Positions 25,275 to 34,983 are shown, numbered from the stretch's first letter. The stretch: 64,000 bases of DNA from Micromonospora_H sonneratiae (GCF_042679305.1 NZ_JBHTMP010000009.1:62001-126000); one strand, 5' to 3'. The notes: a model not told the origin generated them from the letters alone. Numbers and translations: made by a program.

Positions 25275-26632
25275 TGACGTACGACGTGGTGGTGATCGGT
25301 GCCGGTCCGGCCGGGATGGCGGCGGCGGTGACCTCGGCACAGGCCGGCTGCCGGGTGGCGCTGCTGGACGCCGCGCCCCGGCCCGGCGGGCAGTACTGGC
25401 GGCACCGGGCCGACGCGGACGGCCGGGAGCACCACGACTGGTCGACGTTCACCCGGCTGCGCGCCGGCCTCGCCAGGGTGGACCACCACCACGACGCGGC
25501 GGTCTGGTTCGTCGAGCCCGGGTTCGCGGTGCACACCCGCAACGGGGTGGTGGAAGGCCGTCGCCTGGTCATCGCCACCGGCGCGCACGACCGCGTGGTG
25601 CCGTTCCCCGGCTGGGACCTGCCGGGTGTGGTCACCGCCGGCGGCGCGCAGGCCCTGCTCAAGGGCCAGGGGGTACGGTTCGCGCAGCGGGTCGTGGTCG
25701 CCGGCACCGGCCCGTTCCTGCTGCCCGTCGCAACCAGCCTGGCCGCCGCCGGCAGCACGGTCGTCGGGGTGTACGAAGCCAACGATCCGGCCGCCTACCT
25801 GCGGCACCTGTCCTCGGTCCCGGGTGCGTTGGGCAAACTCACCGAGGCCGCCGGATACGGCGCGGCGCTGCTCCGGCACCGGATTCCCTACCGCCCCCGT
25901 ACGGCGGTGGTGGCCGCGCACGGCACCGACCAGCTGACCGGGGTCACCGTCGCCAGGGTCGACGACGGTGGCGTGGTGGCCGGAACCGGGTACGAGGTGG
26001 AGTGTGACGGGCTGGCGGTCGGCTTCGGCTTCGTACCGCAGTTGGAGCTGGCCGTGGCGCTCGGCTGCGAGACCCGGCTGGACGCCGACGGCAACCTGGT
26101 GGTGGCGGTCGACGCGGCACAGGCGACCTCGGTTCCCGATGTGTACGCGGCCGGCGAGGTCACCGGTGTGGGCGGTGCCGCACTGGCGCTGGTCGAGGGG
26201 CAGCTCGCCGGAGCCGCCGTGGCGGGCACGTTCGGCCACCGGACTCCCTGGTCGACTGGCCGGCTCTCCCGCCTGCTGCTGCGGCGGCGAACGCTGCGCC
26301 GGTTCGCCTCGGTGCTGGCCGCGGTCCACCCCGTACCGGCGGGCTGGCCGCAGTGGTGCCGGGACGACACGCTGCTCTGCCGATGCGAGGAGGTGCCGGT
26401 CGGCCGGGTACGGCAGGCGGGACGGGACGGGTCCGTGATCGACGGTCGGGGCGCGAAGCTGATGACCCGTACCGGGATGGGCTGGTGCCAGGGGCGGATG
26501 TGCGGCTACGCCACGGCCTGCCTCACCGCCCATGAGGCGGGCCGTACGGTGACCGGGGCGGACCTTGCCGCCTATGCCGGCCGACCGATCGCGCAGCCGA
26601 TCCCGCTCGGCGAACTGGCCGGCGACGACTGA
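25271..26632 (+). CDS. NAD(P)/FAD subunit of hydroxyproline dehydrogenase
   Basis: A 453-residue pyridine-nucleotide-disulfide-type flavoprotein: FAD motif VVVIGAGPAGMAAAVTSAQA, a second dinucleotide fold (RVVVAGTGPFLLPVATSLAA) and VYAAGEVTGVGGAALA. The C-terminus carries a BFD-like [2Fe-2S] domain (LLCRCEEVPVGRV, MGWCQGRMCG). This is the layout of the alpha subunit in D-hydroxyproline dehydrogenases and related opine oxidases. GTG at 25271 overlaps the previous stop; ATG at 25274 is the next codon. It closes the operon. Confidence 0.87.
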   Translation: MMTYDVVVIGAGPAGMAAAVTSAQAGCRVALLDAAPRPGGQYWRHRADADGREHHDWSTFTRLRAGLARVDHHHDAAVWFVEPGFAVHTRNGVVEGRRLVIATGAHDRVVPFPGWDLPGVVTAGGAQALLKGQGVRFAQRVVVAGTGPFLLPVATSLAAAGSTVVGVYEANDPAAYLRHLSSVPGALGKLTEAAGYGAALLRHRIPYRPRTAVVAAHGTDQLTGVTVARVDDGGVVAGTGYEVECDGLAVGFGFVPQLELAVALGCETRLDADGNLVVAVDAAQATSVPDVYAAGEVTGVGGAALALVEGQLAGAAVAGTFGHRTPWSTGRLSRLLLRRRTLRRFASVLAAVHPVPAGWPQWCRDDTLLCRCEEVPVGRVRQAGRDGSVIDGRGAKLMTRTGMGWCQGRMCGYATACLTAHEAGRTVTGADLAAYAGRPIAQPIPLGELAGDD

Positions 26633-26701
26633 CGCGACCCCGGTGGCGGCTGGGCAGGCACCGGCCCCGGCCGCGTCGGCGGTGCGCAGCGCTGCCGGTC
26701 G

Positions 26702-27550
26702 TCACACCAGCCCGTTGGCCACTGCCTGTTCCCGGGTCCAGGGGTCGTCGTGGCTGTCGACGTACCACTCGTAGTCGCCGCTGACCAGGCCACCCAGCAT
26801 CGCGAGGTCCGGACCGTCGTCGGGAGCACGCAGGTGCGCCGGCGGCGGGTAGAAACAGTCACCGAGCAGCGCGACGGCCGAGTCGGGCACCAGGACGACC
26901 GTCGAGTCGGGAGCGTGCGCACCGCCGACGTGCCGCAGCCGTACGCCGGTGGGCAGGGTGAGTTCGTCGGTGAAGACGCGCTGTGGCGGCCGGATGGTGA
27001 AGCCGTCCCACGTGTCCATGGCCAGGGCACGAGCCCGGAAGCTCGGTCCCAGCCGGGGGTTCGCCCGGACCTCGTCGCGTAGGTAGCGATGGCTCCATGG
27101 CCGGGCTGCCTCGTTCTGGAGGATCTCCCGGCCGGCGACGTGCCCGACGATCTCCACGTCCGGCCAGGCGCAGGCGCCCCAGGTGTGGTCCCAGTGGTGG
27201 TGGGTGTAGACCAGCCAACTGGCGGCGGGTAGTCCCGCAGCCGCCATCGCCGACTGGATCTCGCGGGCGTGCGCCGGACTGTGACCAGCGTCGACGATCA
27301 CGCTTCCCCGGTCGTCCGCGATGATCGCGACGCTCCCCCGGATGTTGCCGGGGTCCGGGTCGTGGGGAAACAGCCAGACCCGTCCGGCGAGTTGCTGAAT
27401 GCTGATGATGTCGTCCTTCGAGTCGGATCCGCTGGTGTCCGGCAATCCTGTGCCCGGCGATCCTGACCCTAACCTGCCCCGTCGCCCCGCCTTCTGCGCG
27501 ATTCGGGGGTCGAAGGTGGACGCCGGGGCGGCATACGCGACAGTGGCCAC
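26702..27550 (-). CDS. MBL-fold metallohydrolase
   Basis: A 282-residue metallo-beta-lactamase-fold hydrolase. The metal motif THHHWDH, the later GGAHAPDSTVVLVPDSAV (His) and LLGDCFYPP (Asp) are all present; substrate unknown. ATG at 27550 adds about 45 loosely packed Gly/Ser residues before the conserved part begins at ISIQQLAGRVWLF, so the true start may be later, although no better in-frame ATG exists. It is convergent with the hydroxyproline operon. Confidence 0.75.
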   Translation of the reverse strand: MATVAYAAPASTFDPRIAQKAGRRGRLGSGSPGTGLPDTSGSDSKDDIISIQQLAGRVWLFPHDPDPGNIRGSVAIIADDRGSVIVDAGHSPAHAREIQSAMAAAGLPAASWLVYTHHHWDHTWGACAWPDVEIVGHVAGREILQNEAARPWSHRYLRDEVRANPRLGPSFRARALAMDTWDGFTIRPPQRVFTDELTLPTGVRLRHVGGAHAPDSTVVLVPDSAVALLGDCFYPPPAHLRAPDDGPDLAMLGGLVSGDYEWYVDSHDDPWTREQAVANGLV

Positions 27551-27828
27551 ATACGCCCGCCCCGGCGTACCTGCTAGCAGTGGCTACCAGGTACTACCGA
27601 CGGCCCGCGTCCGCTCGGGCAGACGCCGCTCATCAGCTTCTCCGTCCTCCGTGGGTTGCCCCGTGCCGACCCACAACCCAAGCCTCGCCGGTAAGGTGCC
27701 GCAGCGGAAGGCTTTGGCTGATCGAGGTCGTACGGGATCGTTCGAGGTTTCTCCGAACACCCCCGACGCATCGACGTTCGTCGCAGCTTATCTGGTTATC
27801 CCGCGCCCGTGGGACCTACGCTGACAGC

Positions 27829-28116
27829 ATGCCGAAAGCCATCTGGAACGACCTCGTGCTCGCCGAGAGCGACGACACGGTTGTGGTCGAGGGCAATCAC
27901 TACTTTCCCCGTGCGTCGCTGCGCAGCGACGTCCTACGCGAGTCCGCCACGAACACGCTCTGTCCGTGGAAGGGCACCGCGTCCTACTACACGCTCGAAC
28001 ACGCTGGACGGCAGAGCCCGGATGCCGTCTGGTACTACCCGGACCCATTGCCGGCGGCCGAACAGGTCCGGGACCGGGTCGCCTTCTGGAAGGACGTCCG
28101 AGTCGTCGAGGACTGA
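27829..28116 (+). CDS. DUF427 protein
   Basis: A 95-residue protein of the DUF427 family, small beta-rich cytoplasmic proteins of unknown function common in actinobacteria. Family hallmarks are AIWNDLVLAESDDTVVVEGN, YFPRASL, CPWKGTASYYTLE and WYYPDPLPAAEQVRDRVAFW. ATG at 27829 gives the usual family length; the frame is open upstream but does not match the family. No clear ribosome site. Confidence 0.85.
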   Translation: MPKAIWNDLVLAESDDTVVVEGNHYFPRASLRSDVLRESATNTLCPWKGTASYYTLEHAGRQSPDAVWYYPDPLPAAEQVRDRVAFWKDVRVVED

Positions 28117-28162
28117 CGGCTGGGCACACCTGGACCGGCGATGCGAGCCGGGATGCCCGGCA

Positions 28163-31093
28163 TCACGGTACTGGTTCCGACCGACGGTCCACGGCACCGG
28201 CAGGTACAGATGCCAACCGATCAGCGCGGGTCCGGTCGGGGGCACCTGGGCTGGGAACCTCTCGGTCTGGCAACTGCCCTGCTTCCCTGTCGTCCCGGGC
28301 CCCCTGCCGCGCCCCCAGCAGGGTTGCGATGTTGGCAGCCGCCAATCGGTCTCCAAGCTGCTCCTGGACGTGCATGGATCGGGCTAGCAGGGCGCGTGCG
28401 TGGGCGATGTTCCCGCGCTCCAGATACACCTCGCCGTAACTTTGCCGGACGTACGCAGCACAGTGCGCGTCACCGATCTCTTCGAGCATCTGTAACGCCT
28501 GTTTGATGAGAGCCAACGCCTCCTCGTGCCTACTCTGTCTGGCATGCATCATGGCCAGCCGGTGCAGCGCTTGTGCCTGGCGATGCTGGTCGCCGAGTTC
28601 CGACGCGAGCTCATAGGCGTTGGTGAACCAATGCCAGGCCATTTCGACCCGGTCACGGGCCAAGCAGATCCGGCCAATCGCAATACTGACCACTGCCTCT
28701 CCATCGAAGTCCCCGACCGACCGGAAGAGGCGCAGGGCCTGCCGTTGGGCTGCCAGCGCCGGTGCCAACCGGCCGCCGACCCGGTGTACCGCCCCCTGCC
28801 CGCAGAGCACCACCGCTTCCCCCTTCAGGTCTCCGGACCGCACGAAGAGTTCCCGTGCGGTGGCGAAGGCCGCCGCCGCTTCCGGGTAGCGGTCCAGGAA
28901 CAGGTACGCCTGACCGAGATTGCGCAGCAGGACCGCTTCCGCCCAGGAGTCGCCGACACGCCGTGCGGATCTAAGGGCGCACTCGTGGCTGCGCACCCAG
29001 TCGTCGTAGTGCCCGCAAAGATCGATGTACGGCGCGAGACTGGCAGCGATCCGCCATGCGTGTTCGTCCAACCCTGCGGATTCGGCGATCTCCACGGCGG
29101 CCAGCAGGTTCGCTCGCTCGCAGTCGAACCAGGCCACCGGATCTGCGACGACCCTCTCGGCCAGCGCTGGTTCGATGGCCGAGGGCCACCGTGGCGATTC
29201 CGGCCCGATCGTGCGCGGCTGCACCCCGAAGAACCGCGCCGGCAGATGCCGCCCGGCCAGCGACACCAGGGCCAGCCAGGCATCGAAAGTGCGACGTAGG
29301 GCCGCCAGGGTTTCCTCTGCGGGGTCCTCCTCACCCTGCTCCCTGGCGTAGGAGCGCAGCAGGTCGTGCAGTTGGTACCTGGATTGCCCCAGCTTGTCGG
29401 CACCGACCCGTTGCAGAAGGTTGGCATTCACCATCACCTCGACCGGGTCGTCGGAATCGAGACCACCCCGTAGCACACGCAACACCCAGCCGGGAACCGT
29501 CACCGCGCCGAGTTGCCCGAGCCGACGGAACGCGGTCGCTACGGCGGCCGGGAGCAGGCGATAGCTGAGCGTGATGCTGGCCCGCACGTCCAGGTCGCCC
29601 ACGCGCAACTCATCAAGGCGATGGCGTTCATTGCCCAATCGCTTGGCCAGACTCGCCGGTGTCCAGTCCGAATGTTCCTTCAGCCGTGCCGCCGCGATCC
29701 TTATGGCCAGCGGAAGATGACCGCACGCGTCCAGAATCTCGTCGGTGCCGCCTGTCGGAGCGTCCAACCGGTCCGCGCCCAGCAGCCTCGCAAACAGCTG
29801 TCGTGCCTCCTGGCCGGGCAGTCTCGTTACGTCGACCATCCTCACCCCGCTCAGTTCGGGCATGCGGGCGCGGCTGGTGATGAGCACCGCACAGCCTCCC
29901 GCGCCAGGCAGCAGCGGTCGTACCTGGCTCACGTTGGCTGCGTCGTCGAGCACGACGAGCATGCGTCGGGAGGCCAGTTTGGACCGGAACAGCGCTGACC
30001 GGGACGGAAATGTGGCAGGGATGGCGTTGCTTGCCACACCGAGGACCTCGAGCAGCTCGGCCAGCACCATGGCAGGATCCCGTACCGGCCCAGCGGTGCC
30101 CTGCAGCTCGACGTAGAGCTGACCGTCCGGAAACGCCTCTCGTAGCTCATGACCAATCCGGATGGCCAGCGCCGACTTGCCGGCACCGGGTGAGCCGCAC
30201 AGTGCCACCACATGTGGTCGCTCGGTGGCCGACCCCAGGTACGACACCAGGTCGCTCACCAGCTCGGTCCGGCCCGTGAAGTCCACGACATCCATGGGGA
30301 GTTGGCAGACACTGGCAGTGTCGCGATCGCCCAGTACGACGGTGAGTGCCTGGCGCAGTCGTGGGCCCGGTTCCACTCCCAGTTCGGTGGCCAACACCCG
30401 GCGCGCCTCACCATAGACACGCAGTGCCTCCGCGGTACGGCCGCTGCCGTGCAGTGCCAGTACCAGACCACGCCACCACCCCTCATGTAGCGGGTCCGAC
30501 GCAAGCAGACCACGCAACTCGACGATCGCCTCCTGGTAGCGCCCGGTCTCGACACGAGCGTCGGCCGACAGCTCGACCAGTTCATCCCGGAGCGCGGCAA
30601 GCCGAAAGGCAGTGGAAGTCCAGACGACGCCCTGCGGAAGGTCCTCCAGCAGGCGACCTCGCCACAGGGCGAGGGCCGCCTGCGCGTGCCCCAGGGCGGT
30701 GGCCGCATCGTGAGACTGCCGGGCCTGCTGCGCTAGCTGGGCCAAGCGCTCGAAGCGGGTCAGGTCGAGCTGGTCGACATCCATCTCGAGCAGGTAGCCG
30801 CCTGGTCGGGTGAGTAGGTCCACGCGCGGCCCGTCGGGAGCGACCACCGCAACGGTGGATCGCAACCGCGACACATAGGTACGGAGATTGGCGATCGCCG
30901 ACCGCGGAGGGGACTCGGGCCACAGGACATCGACGAGCACATCCGTGTGGACCGCCTGGTTCGGGTGCAACAGCAGCGTCGCCAGGAGCAACCGCGGCAT
31001 GCGACCACCCAGCGCGACCTCGTTCCCTTTCGCGTCCGCCACCGACAGCGGACCAAGCACCCTGAACGTGACCTGCGCCGAACTGGGCATCAT
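28163..31093 (-). CDS. AfsR/SARP-family regulator
   Basis: A 976-residue regulator with the complete AfsR layout: an OmpR-like winged HTH (about 8-100, FRVLGPLSVADAKGNEVALG), a bacterial transcriptional activation domain (about 105-255), an NB-ARC ATPase (about 275-560; P-loop GSPGAGKS, Walker B RRMLVVLDDAANV, LITSRARMP) and C-terminal TPR repeats (about 690-930). Such proteins activate secondary-metabolite and development genes in streptomycetes and relatives. No biosynthetic cluster adjoins it directly; the nearest neighbour is the secreted SH3 protein. The last 40 residues are Arg/Asp/Pro-rich and probably unstructured. ATG at 31093 is followed by a second in-frame ATG. Confidence 0.9.
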   Translation of the reverse strand: MMPSSAQVTFRVLGPLSVADAKGNEVALGGRMPRLLLATLLLHPNQAVHTDVLVDVLWPESPPRSAIANLRTYVSRLRSTVAVVAPDGPRVDLLTRPGGYLLEMDVDQLDLTRFERLAQLAQQARQSHDAATALGHAQAALALWRGRLLEDLPQGVVWTSTAFRLAALRDELVELSADARVETGRYQEAIVELRGLLASDPLHEGWWRGLVLALHGSGRTAEALRVYGEARRVLATELGVEPGPRLRQALTVVLGDRDTASVCQLPMDVVDFTGRTELVSDLVSYLGSATERPHVVALCGSPGAGKSALAIRIGHELREAFPDGQLYVELQGTAGPVRDPAMVLAELLEVLGVASNAIPATFPSRSALFRSKLASRRMLVVLDDAANVSQVRPLLPGAGGCAVLITSRARMPELSGVRMVDVTRLPGQEARQLFARLLGADRLDAPTGGTDEILDACGHLPLAIRIAAARLKEHSDWTPASLAKRLGNERHRLDELRVGDLDVRASITLSYRLLPAAVATAFRRLGQLGAVTVPGWVLRVLRGGLDSDDPVEVMVNANLLQRVGADKLGQSRYQLHDLLRSYAREQGEEDPAEETLAALRRTFDAWLALVSLAGRHLPARFFGVQPRTIGPESPRWPSAIEPALAERVVADPVAWFDCERANLLAAVEIAESAGLDEHAWRIAASLAPYIDLCGHYDDWVRSHECALRSARRVGDSWAEAVLLRNLGQAYLFLDRYPEAAAAFATARELFVRSGDLKGEAVVLCGQGAVHRVGGRLAPALAAQRQALRLFRSVGDFDGEAVVSIAIGRICLARDRVEMAWHWFTNAYELASELGDQHRQAQALHRLAMMHARQSRHEEALALIKQALQMLEEIGDAHCAAYVRQSYGEVYLERGNIAHARALLARSMHVQEQLGDRLAAANIATLLGARQGARDDREAGQLPDREVPSPGAPDRTRADRLASVPAGAVDRRSEPVP

Positions 31094-31143
31094 AGAACGT
31101 GGATGTTATGGGGCGGCGGTCGGCCGGTCCAGAGCACGACGAC

Positions 31144-31178
31144 GCGATCCCGCGGACAGTAGGTGTCCGCGGGATCGC
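31144..31178. terminator. Hairpin terminator of the secreted SH3 gene
   Basis: A perfect 15-bp stem (GCGATCCCGCGGACA with its complement) around the loop GTAGG, 26 bases after the end of the leftward secreted gene. It lies between that gene and the SARP gene, so the two are separate transcription units. Confidence 0.8.
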
Positions 31179-31203
31179 CGTGGCCTCGAAGCAGTGAAAG
31201 AAA

Positions 31204-31956
31204 TCAGCCGGCGGCCGGGAAGTACGGCTTGCTCCAGCCACGCAACCCGCTGCGGTAGGTGTAGTTTGCGATGCCTACCTTGCCGGAGACGGAAGTACCG
31301 ATCACCTTGCCCTCGCCGAGGCTGATCATCACGTGTCCCGTACCGGACGAGTTGTGGTACCACACCACGGCGCCACGCGGCGGTACCCCGCTCTTCATGT
31401 AGCCGTGACTCTGGATCCAGTCCCCACCGATCTCCGCGGTCGCCCAACCGGAGCTGCTCCAACCGTACGCCTGGCGGACAAATGCCAAGCACAGGCCCTC
31501 GTGCGCGGTGGACCCGAGCCGCTCGAACGCCCAGTTGATCGCGCCGTTCACGGCCCGGGGGTTGTCGCGCGGCGGGTCACCCACGTAGGTGCAGTTCGGC
31601 GGGGTCGAGACCGCCTTCACGCGCGCGGCGGTCATGAAACCGCCGGCGCCTATCATGTACCAGGTCGAGGTCGTACCGTAGTAGCCGGTCTGGGTACTGC
31701 CGGTGGTCTTGCACAGGATGTTGACGGTCGAGCCGCTGTCTCTCCGCTCCATGATGGTCCACTTGTCATTGGGTCCGGAGCGAACCGGGACGCTGCCGCC
31801 GTCCGCCGTCATCACCTTGCCGTTGACGCTGGCGGCCTGGGCGGGAAGAGCCATCCCGGCGACGATGAGGGTGGTCGCGGTCAACGTGGTCATGGCCCAC
31901 ACCATGGGCCGCCTACTGAGTAGTTTGGTCATACGCGCAGTGTTCAGACGCGACAT
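31204..31956 (-). CDS. Secreted SH3/CHAP-like cell-wall hydrolase
   Basis: A 250-residue exported protein. After a signal peptide (MTTLTATTLIVAGMALPAQA) comes an SH3-like domain (about 45-110, VPVRSGPNDKWTIMERR) and a C-terminal cysteine-peptidase-like domain with the cysteine in HEGLCLAFVRQAYG and the histidine in SGTGHVMISLGEGKVIG. This matches CHAP or NlpC/P60-type peptidoglycan hydrolases. ATG at 31956 has AGGTCC upstream; ATG at 31932 is an alternative. Confidence 0.75.
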   Translation of the reverse strand: MSRLNTARMTKLLSRRPMVWAMTTLTATTLIVAGMALPAQAASVNGKVMTADGGSVPVRSGPNDKWTIMERRDSGSTVNILCKTTGSTQTGYYGTTSTWYMIGAGGFMTAARVKAVSTPPNCTYVGDPPRDNPRAVNGAINWAFERLGSTAHEGLCLAFVRQAYGWSSSGWATAEIGGDWIQSHGYMKSGVPPRGAVVWYHNSSGTGHVMISLGEGKVIGTSVSGKVGIANYTYRSGLRGWSKPYFPAAG

Positions 31957-32128
31957 ACACAGGACCTACACCGCGAAGCACCGAGCTCGTCACAGACGGG
32001 TTGCGGTACCTGGTTTGGTGGTGGATGCCACCGGTTGGCGGATCGTCACCCGGGAGAGTCCCCGCATCAAGCTGCCGCCCACGTTCATCTGCGAAGTCCG
32101 TACTGGTGTAGGGCACGCAGGTCATGGG

Positions 32129-32587
32129 ATGTCGGAGAATACAGGGGTGGAGCGTATCGAGGGGTGGCCGACGTCATGGACGGGCACCTGGGTTGCGCCC
32201 GATGGGAAGACCATCCGACTCGTCCACGGGGAACACGGCATCGCCGTCACGGTCAGCCCGGGTCCAGATCAGCCGGCGTATCTCAGTGCACCGCTACTTG
32301 ACGACAGCACGAAACGGATCGAGAGGCTTCCGGCCTCCGTCAACGTCGACGAGGACGGGAGGCGATATCTCGAGATCGAGGCCGGAACGCCAGGACTGGG
32401 ACCGACCTATCGCCTGTACGCGGTCGTCGAGAACGCTGGCCGGCTGCGGATCGCCCCAGTCGACGTCCCCGTCGACCGGCTCGTGCTCTATCCGAACTCC
32501 GTTATCGGCCTCTACGACGACTTCGACGACGACCTCGGCGTTCCGTGGGCGGAGCCACTACTGCCGTTGCGGTGGCGCGCCGAGTGA
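32129..32587 (+). CDS. Hypothetical beta-rich protein
   Basis: A 152-residue protein, family not recognised. It has many strands and few helices: WTGTWVAPDGKTIRLVHGEH, an acidic stretch and a C-terminal part rich in Asp/Val. No signal peptide or membrane segment. ATG at 32129 is chosen because upstream codons lose coding character; GTG at 32147 with AGGG before it is the alternative. Confidence 0.55.
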   Translation: MSENTGVERIEGWPTSWTGTWVAPDGKTIRLVHGEHGIAVTVSPGPDQPAYLSAPLLDDSTKRIERLPASVNVDEDGRRYLEIEAGTPGLGPTYRLYAVVENAGRLRIAPVDVPVDRLVLYPNSVIGLYDDFDDDLGVPWAEPLLPLRWRAE

Positions 32588-32607
32588 TGGTCTCCTGGCT
32601 AATCTTT

Positions 32608-33366
32608 TCACTTCGGCACCTGGACCTGGCGATTCCAGGTATCGGACCACACTGGCATGAGGCCACCGTCCCCGTCGTAGAAGAGATACGGCCGTAGTCC
32701 GGGGGACGAGGTCAGGGCGCGACAAAGCATGATCGGGTTGCCGGAACCGGCGAGAAATGGTTGGGACCTGAGCAGGCCGCGAAGGTCGGAAAATGGCCAT
32801 TGGGCACCGAGTAGTCGTCGGAGCTGAGCCAACGTCACAATGTCGTCCGACGGTACCTGGTCGACATAGATATCGGCGGCGGCGGGTAGATCCCAGTACC
32901 CCGCCGAACCGCTTCGTCTGCAGCCGCGCAGATGCCCGGCGGGGCCTGCGGTGCCCGCCCCGGCCAGGCCGTACCACCAGTCCACATCGACTCTCAGCTC
33001 ACCGGTTTCCAGCAACGCGCGCGTGAAGCACTCCGGATCGACGGCTGGGGCCGCGCCACGAGCGGCGGCAGCGGCTACCTCGTCGGGTAGCCGGACGCCG
33101 TGCTCCTCGACGTAGTGCGCCAGCCCCTCGGGCCACACGAAATGGTCTCCGTCAGTCTGCTCGGTGCTGCCGTTCGCAGCGCCACAGAGCCGGCAGACGG
33201 ATACCCCTGCCCCAGCGACGAAGACCGTGCCGGATCGGAGATATGCCGCAACAGCCCGCTGCATGGTTACATCGGCGTCAAGGCACACGAAGTCGCAGAC
33301 GTCGGGCAGTCCTTTCGGTGCGGCCGGGCCATCCCAGTACCCAATCAGCCTGAGAGTTCTGGTCAT
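32608..33366 (-). CDS. Hypothetical protein with a CxxC pair
   Basis: A 252-residue protein of unknown function. Visible parts are an opening LRLIGYWDGP, a cysteine pair VCRLCGAANGS followed by DGDHFVWPEGLAHYVEEHGV, and a Trp-rich segment (VDVDWWYGLAG). The pattern suggests a cytoplasmic, possibly metal-binding protein. ATG at 33366 preferred over GTG at 33378. Confidence 0.6.
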   Translation of the reverse strand: MTRTLRLIGYWDGPAAPKGLPDVCDFVCLDADVTMQRAVAAYLRSGTVFVAGAGVSVCRLCGAANGSTEQTDGDHFVWPEGLAHYVEEHGVRLPDEVAAAAARGAAPAVDPECFTRALLETGELRVDVDWWYGLAGAGTAGPAGHLRGCRRSGSAGYWDLPAAADIYVDQVPSDDIVTLAQLRRLLGAQWPFSDLRGLLRSQPFLAGSGNPIMLCRALTSSPGLRPYLFYDGDGGLMPVWSDTWNRQVQVPK

Positions 33367-33535
33367 CGTTGAACGCACCCCATGCCCGAATCAGGGACGC
33401 TCACGGTAGCAGCTGAGTTGCTGGAGGCATCGAGCGCTACCGAGAGGAGTGCGCACCGGACCCGGAAGTGCTGAGAGCATGGTTGCCGCGTCGTAGGGTG
33501 CGCGCCAGGCCGCCCTGGCGGACTGAGGGAGCATC

Positions 33536-34519
33536 GTGACGGGTACGCGATCGCTATTCAACGCTTTCGTCAAGGGCTTCGCCGAGCAGCTCGCCGGATA
33601 CGGGTTCGAACGTGACAAGGGCATGCGGATCTTTCGTCGATCTTCCCGGGACGGGGACGTCCTCATCGTGGAGTTGCAGTCATCGACACACTCCACCAGG
33701 GAAGAAAAGGTCTTCTACATCAACGTGGCGCTGGTACTGGCTCCGCACTGGGAGAGCGATCGGCACCGCCTCGGGCTGCCCACATCCGCGCTTCCCAAGA
33801 GCTACGACGGCATCTGGCGCCGCCGGATCGGGTTCACCACCCTGCCCGGGGGCGATCAGTGGAAATTCAAAGATCAATCGACGCTTGCCCGAGTAGCCGA
33901 AGTTGCACGGCGACGTGTCGACGAAACGATGCCCGAACTCCTGCGGATGTTGGACAGGGACGCCCTCTTCGTGGATGCCACCGACCTCTTCAAGGTCCGC
34001 GCCTGGACGGTGCGAGCCTGGCTCTTAGCCGAGAAGGGCATGTCCGAGGAACTCGAACACCTGTTGTCGGCAGTGCATCCAGGCGCGGTAAGGAGGATTC
34101 GGCAGTACCTGGCCAACCAGGACCCACACACCCCTCAGACCGGCGGACCTCTCCCCGCCCGCACGCCATCCCGCCATCCGTCCGACTCACCCAGTGATCA
34201 CCCCTGGTTCGCTCCCAATGCCGAGCAGGCCGTTTCGGGGTGGATAACCGAGGACAACGTCGTCCAGTTGATGAAACGGATCAGTGGGTACATCGCCTAC
34301 ACGTACGACGACCTTGACGAGGTGGCGCTCACCGGAGCCCTGGACGACACGAACGACGAGTCAACTGACGCCTGGTTCCGGTATCCGCTGATCGGAATGC
34401 CCCCATTGACGGTTCACCTGGCCCGGTCACTCGGCAGCGCGGTCGTCAGCGTCCGCGTCGAGGGAAACATGGGGGTGATCCTGAATACGCGGATAGAAAC
34501 CCTGCTGGACCTGCTGTAG
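33536..34519 (+). CDS. DUF4304-like protein
   Basis: A 327-residue cytoplasmic protein. Its N-terminal 130 residues resemble DUF4304: LFNAFVKGFAEQLAGYGFER, a strand pair around VLIVELQSSTHS, and FYINVALVLAPHW. The C-terminal part (about 230-327) is a separate alpha/beta region preceded by a Pro/Ser-rich linker. DUF4304 proteins are often near toxin-immunity loci, and two possible secretion-system genes follow 350 bases downstream. Start GTG at 33536. Confidence 0.6.
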   Translation: MTGTRSLFNAFVKGFAEQLAGYGFERDKGMRIFRRSSRDGDVLIVELQSSTHSTREEKVFYINVALVLAPHWESDRHRLGLPTSALPKSYDGIWRRRIGFTTLPGGDQWKFKDQSTLARVAEVARRRVDETMPELLRMLDRDALFVDATDLFKVRAWTVRAWLLAEKGMSEELEHLLSAVHPGAVRRIRQYLANQDPHTPQTGGPLPARTPSRHPSDSPSDHPWFAPNAEQAVSGWITEDNVVQLMKRISGYIAYTYDDLDEVALTGALDDTNDESTDAWFRYPLIGMPPLTVHLARSLGSAVVSVRVEGNMGVILNTRIETLLDLL

Positions 34520-34983
34520 TGAGTCCGGAGCCCTCGACCCGACCCGGAGTCATGCTGGAGAGAGAAAACACGGGCTGGACTTGGACGGCGTACCCGGTTG
34601 GCCGCGATCCAGCACCTGCCACCGGCCGGGCGGACTGGGCACCGTCCCGTACCGTCCACCGACGAAGAGCGCAGGGCGTGCTACGCCGGTACATTCCCGG
34701 GGCCGAGCTGGGTGATCTCGCCGGGGTCGCCGAGCCATTGGCACAGGGGACACCGCCCCGGCGGCGCGATCTACGGAAGACGAGCTGCCGACACCGCTGC
34801 GAGTTACAACAGCTCAGCGAACAACCACGACTGCCGTACTACCCGCACAGGGCCGGGTACGCTACCGTGCCAACGTGGAGCCAGTCCAAACGCGACTCGC
34901 GCGCACTCCGGAGCACGAGACCGGTGTGCAGCCTGACGTTTCACCGCGGCCGATGCCGCAGGCGGGTGACAGCGTCTCGCTGA
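34519..34983 (+). CDS. Doubtful small ORF after the DUF4304 gene
   Basis: A GTG frame overlapping the previous stop by one base encodes an Arg/Pro-rich 154-residue product (GWTWTAYPVGRDPAPATGRA near the start). Codon bias is moderate for the first 70 codons and then poor, and the end overlaps the next gene by 109 bases. I see no domain. It may be only a non-coding gap of about 355 bases. Confidence 0.25.
   Translation: MSPEPSTRPGVMLERENTGWTWTAYPVGRDPAPATGRADWAPSRTVHRRRAQGVLRRYIPGAELGDLAGVAEPLAQGTPPRRRDLRKTSCRHRCELQQLSEQPRLPYYPHRAGYATVPTWSQSKRDSRALRSTRPVCSLTFHRGRCRRRVTASR

Noticed and set aside
25001..26533. 510-codon minus-strand frame over the hydroxyproline dehydrogenase subunits
   Set aside because: Sense strand holds two FAD/iron-sulfur proteins with all motifs; the antisense product is low-complexity.
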